A DNA stretch of 18,536 nt from Pseudomonadota bacterium. Its GTDB lineage: Bacteria; Myxococcota; Bradymonadia; UBA4248. The DNA is taken from positions 1 through 18,536 of the forward strand of contig JAGACY010000006.1 of NCBI GenBank assembly GCA_017613855.1, given 5' to 3'. Below the pieces are notes generated by a model. That model searched no databases, had not been told where the DNA came from, and was given only the letters and a program-made list of their open reading frames with translations. Below, piece after piece: positions 7,087 to 13,872 of this stretch. Made by a program: the position numbers and the translations under genes. The first letter of the stretch is position 1. Each line of letters begins with the position of its first letter.

Positions 7087-9501
7087 TCACTCAGAGTAGG
7101 AAGCGACCCCTCTGGTTCCGATATTCTTGAAGTCTTTATCGTTATCCAACATGATGTAGCCGTCGATATGCTTCAAGACCATGCTTACACCGCCACAAAT
7201 CATACCATCCCCGCTATTCTCAGCCTTCTGCCCGAACCAATACAAAGTACATTTACCGTCGGGGCAGCCGTCTCCATCGCGATGGTACAAAAGAGTGCCA
7301 TGAGAATCGCCGGTTTCATTTTTATAAGTAAATGAAGATATATACGGATTGTCGACATTCGATTTTAGCGCATATTCACCCCCACTCAGCGAATCTACAT
7401 CAGATTCCTGATAGCCATAGATTTTAACGTCCTGAGTCAACGGTTTTTGGCTGTTTGTCGTAACCTCAAACATTGCCTGTACGGGTTCGAATACAATATC
7501 CATGAGCAAATCATTGCTTGTAAATTCTCCAGTGGAATTATTGATCACGAGTGGGAACAGGTTTTCGCCAGCCAGCCAGAGACGACTTGGATCCGCGACT
7601 TTTGAATACAAGGCATTTGCATTCAACAACTCACCGATGGATGAGGAAGATCCGGCTGAAATTTTCGCCAGTGCCTTTTGAAAGTCTTCGAATAAATCGA
7701 ATAAATCTTTATAGGCCAGAGGCATTTTATCGGTATCGACCATAGCTTCTTTGAGATACTCATGATTACCGCACTGATTTAATTTGAGATCCTGAGAATG
7801 TGCCATTGCCTTCATCAATCCGGAACGATAGGTTCCATTCATCATGTAAACACAAGTGCTTAACATCGAGCGTTTGACATTATCTTCAAACATGCTCACA
7901 TTGGCAGCATTGGACTTTTTAGAATCATAGCCATATTCCACCCCATTAAATGTTTCTTTGACAATTGTCGCCGAACCGCCGCCATATCCAGGCGAACTGA
8001 TATTAGAGATCGGCGTGGTGCCGACATCAAGTTCACTGCAGAACTCTCTATACCCTTTATCCAGGTGGTAATCTTTTTTAATTCCCTGAATTTGATAATT
8101 CTTTCTGATGATTTCATTGGCGATGACATTACTTCGCCAGGTCTGAGCATCACATTGAACCACAGGAAATACACCTAGTCTGTAATAATCATGTTCATTT
8201 CCATCTTTATCTTTCTCGTGATGAGCCTTGCCAAAATCAAACAACTCAGCACTTGGTATTCCGTCCTTTTCAAAATCTGTCTGCAGGATCGTAGACTCGA
8301 CCAAATCGCTGGCCAACCACTTATAGATTGCACTTGCACCTTCAAATGTACTCGACGAATCGCTAGTGGCTAGACCAATCTGCGTGATAACCTCGGATAA
8401 GCTGTTCAGCAGTTGTATCATATTTTTTGTCATAGTACAGGAAGGCTTTTCCATTATCATTTTTTTATAAGCATTGAATGGAAATTGGTGGATGGCTCCC
8501 ATGACAGCTGTACCCAAAATTTTCTTTAACTGAGCAACCACAGTTGAATCATCCGCTGTTATTCCGTAGTTTTCCGCTTTATAATTATCTTTATTATTCA
8601 AAATCGCCGCAATTTCTTCTTCTTCCATATTAAATTGTGCAGCAAATTGCGGAATCATCGGAGCGATGGATTGTATTGCATCGTCCAGAAATGGCGATTT
8701 TGCAGGATCAATCAGATAATTATGGTAGGCAACCATATCCTGGTTCTGATTGTATGTAGCTTGCGCACACATAGCCAACACAGACTGATCCGTAATGGGA
8801 GTATCGGCAATCTGGTAAACATAAGGAGAACTATAAATGACTTCACTGGGAAGATCCTGATAGGTGCCATTCACATCATATTCACCAGTTGCACTAGCTG
8901 TCCACTGTGGCTTTACGCATTGAGCTGCCATTGTTGCCGTACTTAACACCAGCTTTAAATAATTAATTGCAAGGTAGGTCATCAGCGAGAAATTGAGACC
9001 ATTTTTAATCGAATCATTGTGCAGTTCGAATGTATAATTGGAGGAGGTAAAATCTGAAGTTTCTCCAAACAATTCAGTATTTTCTTTGTGAAAAGACAAA
9101 TCAGACTTGAGCAGATTCGCCCACCCCAGCGTTGGTGAGACCTTAAATACTTTGACACATTTGCGATTTTTGTACTCAGCCGCCTTTGAACTATCTTCAA
9201 GTGTCACGGCAGGACAATCGACCACGGGCTGACAAACGCCTGCCTCACAAATTGTATCTTTTTCACAATCGCTGTATTTGACGCAGAATCTTCGGCAGAC
9301 ACCGGCTACGCAGTCCCCCACGATACTTGCCCCGATTTTGCAATCGGCATTACTCGTGCAGGATGCTGCGAGTTGAGGAAGCGGCCCATCATCACCTACT
9401 TCTGTCTTCTTGGCATCGATATCAGTTCCATCACCATATCCACAGCCATTTACCATACCAATTGTTGCAAACAACGAGATCAAGAAAAACTTACGCATCA
9501 T
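7087..9501 (-). CDS. Large lipoprotein with Cys-rich N-terminus
   Basis: An 804-residue lipoprotein of unrecognised function. MMRKFFLISLFATIGMVNGC is a lipoprotein signal with the acylated Cys at residue 20. A Cys-rich segment follows (Cys 48, 54, 64, 69, 73, 79, 85, 90, 96), spaced like the small disulfide modules (CTSNADC, GVCRRFC, YSDCEKDTICEAGVC) common in deltaproteobacterial surface proteins. The remaining 700 residues are soluble, mostly helical in the middle, with scattered Cys pairs and a beta-rich C-terminus (HRDGDGCPDGKCTLYWFGQ). It is presumably on the periplasmic or outer face of the outer membrane. The start is set by GGAGG, which overlaps an in-frame ATG at 9513 and lies 5 nt before the ATG at 9501; the adjacent ATG at 9498 is equally possible. 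It is the first gene of a two-gene unit with the coiled-coil protein. Confidence 0.88.
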   Translation of the reverse strand: MMRKFFLISLFATIGMVNGCGYGDGTDIDAKKTEVGDDGPLPQLAASCTSNADCKIGASIVGDCVAGVCRRFCVKYSDCEKDTICEAGVCQPVVDCPAVTLEDSSKAAEYKNRKCVKVFKVSPTLGWANLLKSDLSFHKENTELFGETSDFTSSNYTFELHNDSIKNGLNFSLMTYLAINYLKLVLSTATMAAQCVKPQWTASATGEYDVNGTYQDLPSEVIYSSPYVYQIADTPITDQSVLAMCAQATYNQNQDMVAYHNYLIDPAKSPFLDDAIQSIAPMIPQFAAQFNMEEEEIAAILNNKDNYKAENYGITADDSTVVAQLKKILGTAVMGAIHQFPFNAYKKMIMEKPSCTMTKNMIQLLNSLSEVITQIGLATSDSSSTFEGASAIYKWLASDLVESTILQTDFEKDGIPSAELFDFGKAHHEKDKDGNEHDYYRLGVFPVVQCDAQTWRSNVIANEIIRKNYQIQGIKKDYHLDKGYREFCSELDVGTTPISNISSPGYGGGSATIVKETFNGVEYGYDSKKSNAANVSMFEDNVKRSMLSTCVYMMNGTYRSGLMKAMAHSQDLKLNQCGNHEYLKEAMVDTDKMPLAYKDLFDLFEDFQKALAKISAGSSSSIGELLNANALYSKVADPSRLWLAGENLFPLVINNSTGEFTSNDLLMDIVFEPVQAMFEVTTNSQKPLTQDVKIYGYQESDVDSLSGGEYALKSNVDNPYISSFTYKNETGDSHGTLLYHRDGDGCPDGKCTLYWFGQKAENSGDGMICGGVSMVLKHIDGYIMLDNDKDFKNIGTRGVASYSE

Positions 9502-9513
9502 GCCAGCCTCCAT

Positions 9514-9917
9514 GTTTGAAACATCAGTTAATTGTCAAACTGCAGCAATTGTTACACAATTGCGATTCGAACGCTTCGTGTCTCATGCTACAATTTCAAT
9601 ATTATTCCATTCTTGTCTATTTTGAGCAATCGGTTTTTGTAACGAAACAATTAATATGGTTTCGATTCCAGCGGCAAATATTTTGACTCCTCGCACAATT
9701 CAAACAATATGCGCAGCAGTCTTTTTTTTTAATTCACGACATATAATACACAGCTACAATTAATTCGAGCTTGTCAAAATATTATTAAATCATTTTCAAA
9801 GATATTCAATTTTACCAAATAAAACAGAATTCAAATTAGACTGTTGTGCACAAGCGACATAAATATAATTTGCCTTTATTATTTTAGTCTATTACATTGC
9901 TTCGACATCAATTCCTG
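9514..9917. other. AT-rich intergenic region upstream of the lipoprotein gene
   Basis: About 400 bases with no credible gene and a T-run at 9722-9730. It must hold the promoter of the lipoprotein unit and the 3' end of the gene at 9918-10940, which points the same way. Apart from the palindrome at 9545-9563 I see no convincing -35/-10 pair or intrinsic terminator. Confidence 0.5.
9545..9563. promoter_or_regulatory. Perfect 8-bp palindrome upstream of the lipoprotein gene (possible operator)
   Basis: GCAATTGT (9545-9552), TAC, ACAATTGC (9556-9563). It lies 44-62 nt upstream of the lipoprotein ATG, in or near where a promoter should be. The TTGT-N3-ACAA core looks like a dimeric-regulator site. 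It shares the TAC triloop with palindromes in 966-1503, so it could also belong to the repeat class. Confidence 0.45.
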
Positions 9918-10940
9918 TTAATCGATCATAGATGCATCTGCAAGGCAGTAGGGAATATCGAGTTCGAGTCCGTATTTTTGGCGCTGTATTTTTTGCAGGC
10001 GCATCAATACTCCCATAAAATCAGCATAATCATTGGGAAGGATGTTCTGGCATCCCAATGAGGAGGCATGGTCGACGGCACAGGAATGGATGTTTATTTT
10101 GATGCGCTGTGCATCGACATAATTTGGGGCACGGGAAGCAATCGCGAACATGGAATGCTCGACATCCTCGGGAGAAATATCCAGACAATCTCCATGGCTG
10201 CGTATGACTTCAATTTGGGAAACGCTTTCAAGCGCAACGTACTGAACCGAATCCTCGGTACGTTCCAAAAGCCATTCTGAAGGCCATGTCTGGGTTTTAA
10301 TCATTTCGAGTACGGCATCGATATGATCCTGTTCCCGCGTGCGATGTTTCCCGATGCGATAAAGGTATGTTCCATGGGCGAGATGTGCCGTTCCATGTGG
10401 CCAGATATGATTTGGATTGACACATCCCATAAAGAGACGTGCGCATGCATTGCCATTTTCCCGCCAATAAATTGCGAACAATGCATCATTATAGTTATCC
10501 TTATTCGCACTAAAATGTGTACGGTTTCCATAAGGTTCGGAAGCGAAATTCATAGCACTCGCAGTTTGACACCAACCTCTTTGATGTTGTTCGACTCCAC
10601 GAATGGCCAGAATTGTGGGGGCATAGTCGATATCTGGGATGTATGCATCCTGTGAAACGAGCATATTTTCGATTTGATATGCAATATTCTGATCGGTTTG
10701 ATCGGAATGGATCAGACATCTGGGTGTAAGATGCATGCCGACGAGTTCCACGTCCAGCAAGCGATAATAATCGGCGAGTTTCAGGCGGGTAGGCGCATCG
10801 ATAAAGCCTGTAGGCTTAAGTGCAAAAGCTGCTTGAAATTCTTTGATTTTTGTGGGCCAAAACAGATAATTTAAAGGCGGAATACCGAGGCATTTTTCGA
10901 GTTTTCTGCACCAATCCCACCGTAATCCATTATTGAGCAT
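9918..10940 (-). CDS. Peptidoglycan-binding-like / L,D-transpeptidase-like protein
   Basis: A 340-residue protein. Residues about 28-57 (IKEFQAAFALKPTGFIDAPTRLKLA) match the usual peptidoglycan-binding-1 helix pattern. The C-terminal part has INIHSCAVDHASSLGCQNI (282-300), reminiscent of the His...SxGC signature of YkuD-like L,D-transpeptidases and of phage-type murein hydrolases with an 'INIH...S.GCQ' block; H285 and C297 would be the active pair. Before it, HGTAHLAHGTYLYRIGKHR (182-200) fits the same phage-like group. No signal peptide or membrane segment is visible, unusual for a wall enzyme unless it leaves by holin, lysis or a secretion system. AAGGA (10948-10952) lies 7 nt before the ATG. 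It is divergent from the YkgJ-family gene with 28 bp between starts. Wall cleavage or a phage-derived role is inference; family assignment is moderate. Confidence 0.7.
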   Translation of the reverse strand: MLNNGLRWDWCRKLEKCLGIPPLNYLFWPTKIKEFQAAFALKPTGFIDAPTRLKLADYYRLLDVELVGMHLTPRCLIHSDQTDQNIAYQIENMLVSQDAYIPDIDYAPTILAIRGVEQHQRGWCQTASAMNFASEPYGNRTHFSANKDNYNDALFAIYWRENGNACARLFMGCVNPNHIWPHGTAHLAHGTYLYRIGKHRTREQDHIDAVLEMIKTQTWPSEWLLERTEDSVQYVALESVSQIEVIRSHGDCLDISPEDVEHSMFAIASRAPNYVDAQRIKINIHSCAVDHASSLGCQNILPNDYADFMGVLMRLQKIQRQKYGLELDIPYCLADASMID

Positions 10941-10968
10941 TGTTCATTCCTTCTGGCAAAAAGAAACT

Positions 10969-12279
10969 ATGATTTACTACCGCAGTTCCCAATCAGTCAC
11001 CTTCGAGACTTCTACCAATGGTACACAAATCGTCAAACATCAGGGGAATCCGGCCAATCTGACGCCCGTAAAAGTGCATATTATTGACTTTTTATGCCGT
11101 TTTCCAGACTCATCGGTCGATGAAATCCAAACGGGTCTGGTCATGATGACAGGCCAGCCGGTACGCACAGTTCAAACCGATCTGGATGAACTTGAGCACC
11201 TGGGAATGGTCGAAAAAGAAGTGACCACTCCGCGCATCAACATGCCCTACCCGATTGACCATACCTGCGAGATGTGCGGCTGTTCGTGTCTTGCGCAGCT
11301 TGTGGGGCCGCTCACGGATGCGGAACACCAAAACATCCTGAATGCGCATTCGACATTGGGAGAACAGGGCGACGTCCCCAAAGACGTCAATCCCATCATG
11401 AAAGGCCTCAAGCCCGATGGCACCTGCCTTTATTTTTTGAATTTCCCGGGGAAACGCTGTTTCTTTTTGGGGGATGACAATCTTTGTAAGATTCACGGCA
11501 AGCTCGGTGCCATGCAAAAACCAGCAGCATGCCGGCGTTTCCCGGTGATAGCCATACAGACCGAATCGGAAATTCGCCTTGGCATTAAGCCTTATTGTTA
11601 TGCCAATATGCGCGTCTGCCATTTAGAGCCAGCCAAGCCAGAGGATTTATCCCGCATCCGGACGGATGATTCGACGGCAGACTGGGTACGTGATCTTTTA
11701 GAGAATGCCGCCTTTCGACCGGTCATCCGCATTCCCGACGAAGACGAAGCATTGCAGGCGCGTATTCAGGAAAGTCAGATTTTATCGTGGCTTCAGAGTG
11801 ACATGCCGTATGCAGGGTTATTGGCTTCGTTAGCTCATGGCGGCATGCCTTCCAAACAGACGCATCTGCCGAAACCCTTTGTCCAGGATGTCCAGCATGC
11901 GTTTAAAGCATTGGCGATTCCCCTGCGTTCAGAAGCCGAAAAGCTAGGGACGACGGTCCATGCCAGACATTGCCGGGATTTGTGTAGTCTGCTGGAGAAG
12001 CCGATAACCCATTTTGACGGCCTCGAGCCCGACTCCAGATTTGGCAAGTACCTGAGATTTTCTTTGTTTGAAGCTGTTTTTTTGAGGGAGACTTCGCGAT
12101 TCCCGGCTGTTTCGCTGGGGACATTTGCACTTGCTCTCGGCGGACTGGCTGCCGTTCAGGACATGGAACATGCCTCGGATCACCTCACAGCATGGATGCG
12201 TCTCTTTGCGCAGACCCAGGCTTTTGCCATGCTTTTCCCGACTCCCCAGGCGATGGCGGCGATCATGAGGAATTTGTAG
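10969..12279 (+). CDS. YkgJ-family cysteine-cluster protein with N-terminal winged-helix-like domain
   Basis: A 436-residue cytoplasmic protein. Residues about 1-85 look like a PqqD-like/winged-helix module (TPVKVHIIDFLCRFP...VRTVQTDLDELEHLGMV). Residues 96-220 carry the zinc/iron-chelating cysteine cluster of the YkgJ/FliB-like family: C100, C103, C105, C107 (CEMCGCSC), C153 (DGTCLYF), C164, C173 (RCFFLGDDNLCKIH), C188 (KPAACRRFPV), C210 and C217. The remaining 220 residues are helical and unrecognised. In the family the cluster binds a metal; some members are linked to protein lysine methylation (FliB), but no flagellin gene is near, so the role here is open. The ATG at 10969 is preferred over the in-frame TTG at 10933, which overlaps the divergent gene. 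The ribosome binding site is weak (AAAGAA). Confidence 0.85.
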   Translation: MIYYRSSQSVTFETSTNGTQIVKHQGNPANLTPVKVHIIDFLCRFPDSSVDEIQTGLVMMTGQPVRTVQTDLDELEHLGMVEKEVTTPRINMPYPIDHTCEMCGCSCLAQLVGPLTDAEHQNILNAHSTLGEQGDVPKDVNPIMKGLKPDGTCLYFLNFPGKRCFFLGDDNLCKIHGKLGAMQKPAACRRFPVIAIQTESEIRLGIKPYCYANMRVCHLEPAKPEDLSRIRTDDSTADWVRDLLENAAFRPVIRIPDEDEALQARIQESQILSWLQSDMPYAGLLASLAHGGMPSKQTHLPKPFVQDVQHAFKALAIPLRSEAEKLGTTVHARHCRDLCSLLEKPITHFDGLEPDSRFGKYLRFSLFEAVFLRETSRFPAVSLGTFALALGGLAAVQDMEHASDHLTAWMRLFAQTQAFAMLFPTPQAMAAIMRNL

Positions 12280-12287
12280 AATAAATC

Positions 12288-12316
12288 TTGACAGTGTTAT
12301 GCATTAGTGCTATGAG
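12288..12316 (+). promoter_or_regulatory. rpsT promoter with GC-rich discriminator
   Basis: TTGACA (12288-12293), 17-nt spacer, TATGAG (12311-12316), then CCCGCG. A GC-rich discriminator after the -10 is typical of promoters under growth-rate/stringent control. The -35 starts 9 nt after the stop of the upstream gene. The leader of about 75 nt holds the hairpin GGCATC (12334-12339)/GATGCC (12347-12352). Confidence 0.7.
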
Positions 12317-12396
12317 CCCGCGTCCGTTGAGTGGGCATCGCAGTTTGATGCCATATCGGTACATCTATCTACTGGATTTTCCTGGAGGAGAAAAAA

Positions 12397-12660
12397 GTGG
12401 CTCATCATAAATCAGCCCTGAAACGCATTCGTCAGACCCAGGTTCGCACTGAGCGTAACCGTGCCGGTCGTTCCAAAGTAAAACACACAGTCCGCGCATT
12501 CCGCGAAGCCGTTGCCAAGAAGGATGAAGGACTCGAAGCATCCCTCAATGCAACCATTGCCATGCTCAGCAAAGCTGCAAGCAAAGGTATTATTCCTGCA
12601 AAGCGCGCCAGCAGAAAAATCAGCCGTTTGACCCGTCTTTTGAATGCCTCCCAGGCATAA
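12397..12660 (+). CDS. rpsT: 30S ribosomal protein S20
   Basis: An 87-residue basic protein that binds 16S rRNA early in small-subunit assembly. The sequence MAHHKSALKRIRQTQVRTER and the C-terminal KGIIPAKRASRKISRLTRLL are diagnostic, and the length is normal for the family. The start is GTG at 12397, with a strong GGAGGAG (12384-12390) 6 nt upstream. E. coli rpsT also uses a non-ATG start (TTG), which is tied to its autoregulation; whether the GTG plays that role here is inference. The gene is monocistronic, with its own promoter and intrinsic terminator. Confidence 0.98.
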   Translation: MAHHKSALKRIRQTQVRTERNRAGRSKVKHTVRAFREAVAKKDEGLEASLNATIAMLSKAASKGIIPAKRASRKISRLTRLLNASQA

Positions 12661-12702
12661 TGGGACAATAAACGTCTTCGTTGATTATTTCACGGAAATA
12701 TG

Positions 12703-12736
12703 AGACAACATTCACTTGAGGATGTTGTCTTTTTTT
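12703..12736 (+). terminator. Intrinsic terminator of rpsT
   Basis: AGACAACAT (12703-12711), 10-nt loop, ATGTTGTCT (12722-12730), then a T-run (12730-12736). It sits 42 nt after the rpsT stop. Confidence 0.92.
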
Positions 12737-12756
12737 GTATTTGGAGGCGCAAAAGG

Positions 12757-13461
12757 ATGATGAAACACTTCGCCTTGGTTTTATTTGTTTTACTGTTTCC
12801 AGCACTGGCATGGGCAGGTTCGTATGATGGTACAGTCTATACCAGCAATTTGGGCTATACCGTCAAGCCTCCTTCGACCTGGGATGGTCACAATGCCATT
12901 TGGGACAGGGTAGATGCATCCAACGCCGTGGCCATGAAGAATCACATTCCCCAAAACATTGCCATTGAAGGGATTGATCGATTTGATGTTGTTTTCTTTC
13001 CTCGCTTTACCAAGACTGACACGTCTCTGGAAGCCGACAGAAAACGTGCCGAATTGAACAAAGATGCAGCACCGGAAGATATTGAGCCTCCGTATGAAGA
13101 TAAAGCCAAAGTTCCCGAGTTTTATCCTTCCGTGTCCATACTTGTGCTCAACATGAGCATTTCGGATCAATCACCGGAAATGGTCGAGGCCTACAAACAA
13201 AGCCTTCTTCAGAATGTACCGGATGTTGTAGGATTTGCGCAGGATTTCAACATTGTCGACGCCACCAAGGATGCCGTCAATTCTGAGAATGGTTTCATTT
13301 TCAAGATCCATTTCAGGGTTGATTCCCACGAAGTCGAGATGGAACAGATTATTCTTTCGCGCCGCAGCAGTACCTACATTATTTCCTGCACCAAAGACTC
13401 CAATGACAATCATTTGCCATTAAACTGGTGTAAGAACGTCGCCAATTCAATGCAATTCTAA
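12757..13461 (+). CDS. Secreted protein of unknown function, possibly PsbP/Mog1-like
   Basis: A 234-residue protein with a clear Sec signal (MMKHFALVLFVLLFPALAWA, cleavage before GSYD). The mature part starts YTSNLGYTVKPPSTWDG, a 'native-looking hydrophobic strand then PxxW' opening seen in PsbP/DUF1795-like domains, and ends with a strand YIISCTKDSNDNHLPLNWCKN holding the only two Cys of the mature protein, probably a disulfide. That fold call is weak. An acidic Pro/Glu region lies near residues 100-115. The start is chosen because GGAGG (12743-12747) lies 9 nt upstream; an in-frame ATG at 12700 lies inside the rpsT terminator region and would spoil the signal peptide. No separate promoter was identified, so read-through from rpsT or a promoter overlapping the terminator must be considered. 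Confidence 0.85.
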   Translation: MMKHFALVLFVLLFPALAWAGSYDGTVYTSNLGYTVKPPSTWDGHNAIWDRVDASNAVAMKNHIPQNIAIEGIDRFDVVFFPRFTKTDTSLEADRKRAELNKDAAPEDIEPPYEDKAKVPEFYPSVSILVLNMSISDQSPEMVEAYKQSLLQNVPDVVGFAQDFNIVDATKDAVNSENGFIFKIHFRVDSHEVEMEQIILSRRSSTYIISCTKDSNDNHLPLNWCKNVANSMQF

Positions 13462-13477
13462 TCCAAAACAGACTCTG

Positions 13478-13546
13478 CCCCAATCAGTGCGCCGTGCATG
13501 GATGCACACACACCATTTGATATTTCAGAATCAAGCACGATTGGGG
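13478..13546. terminator. Compound stem-loop between convergent genes
   Basis: CCCCAATC (13478-13485) pairs with GATTGGGG (13539-13546); after a bulged A, GTGC (13487-13490) pairs with GCAC (13535-13538). Inside is a second hairpin GTGCAT-GG-ATGCAC (13494-13507). It lies 16 nt after one gene and 35 nt after the end of the converging one. There is no T-run, so it may be a bidirectional 3'-end structure or a small structured RNA element. Confidence 0.5.
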
Positions 13547-13581
13547 TGTTGCGGGGGGACCGAAAAGGGCCAACGCCTTCG

Positions 13582-13800
13582 TTATTCTTCGGATACACGC
13601 TCGCCCGTAAAGGGATCAAAAACAAGATTTTCATTCATGCTTGTGATGACACAGTAAGCTAAAAACAGCGCCGTTACCAGTGCAAGGCCTCCAAAAATAG
13701 CAAAGCCGATATGTCGCAAACGACGCGAAAGCGCTGCAATACGCTCTTCTTCTTCATTATGTTGAACGGTTGTGCTTGCCTGAGTTTCATCCTTGCTCAT
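13582..13800 (-). CDS. Small single-pass membrane protein
   Basis: A 72-residue protein, family not recognised. An acidic, polar N-terminus (1-22) is followed by a basic patch (SRRLRH, 25-30), one transmembrane helix (about 31-52, IGFAIFGGLALVTALFLAYCVI) and a short C-terminal tail FDPFTGERVSEE. The basic patch favours the N-terminus inside. A strong GGAGG (13807-13811) lies 6 nt before the ATG, which supports real translation. It is divergent from the YihY-family gene, 72 bp apart; a shared regulatory region is likely. Confidence 0.8.
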   Translation of the reverse strand: MSKDETQASTTVQHNEEEERIAALSRRLRHIGFAIFGGLALVTALFLAYCVITSMNENLVFDPFTGERVSEE

Positions 13801-13872
13801 TGATTACCTCCCTTTTTGCATCAATGCCGAGTCCATTTACCCCAATTTTACCGATTCAGCAAGTACAGGGAA

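Noticed and set aside
9743..9777. TTGACA (9777-9772) with TATTAT (9748-9743) on the minus strand as the lipoprotein promoter
   Set aside because: The spacing is 23 nt, too long for a sigma-70 promoter, and the leader would be about 240 nt.
12334..12352. rpsT leader hairpin as an S20-binding autoregulatory site
   Set aside because: A 6-bp stem with a 7-nt loop is too common to assign; there is no visible likeness to a 16S rRNA S20 site. Recorded only within the promoter entry.
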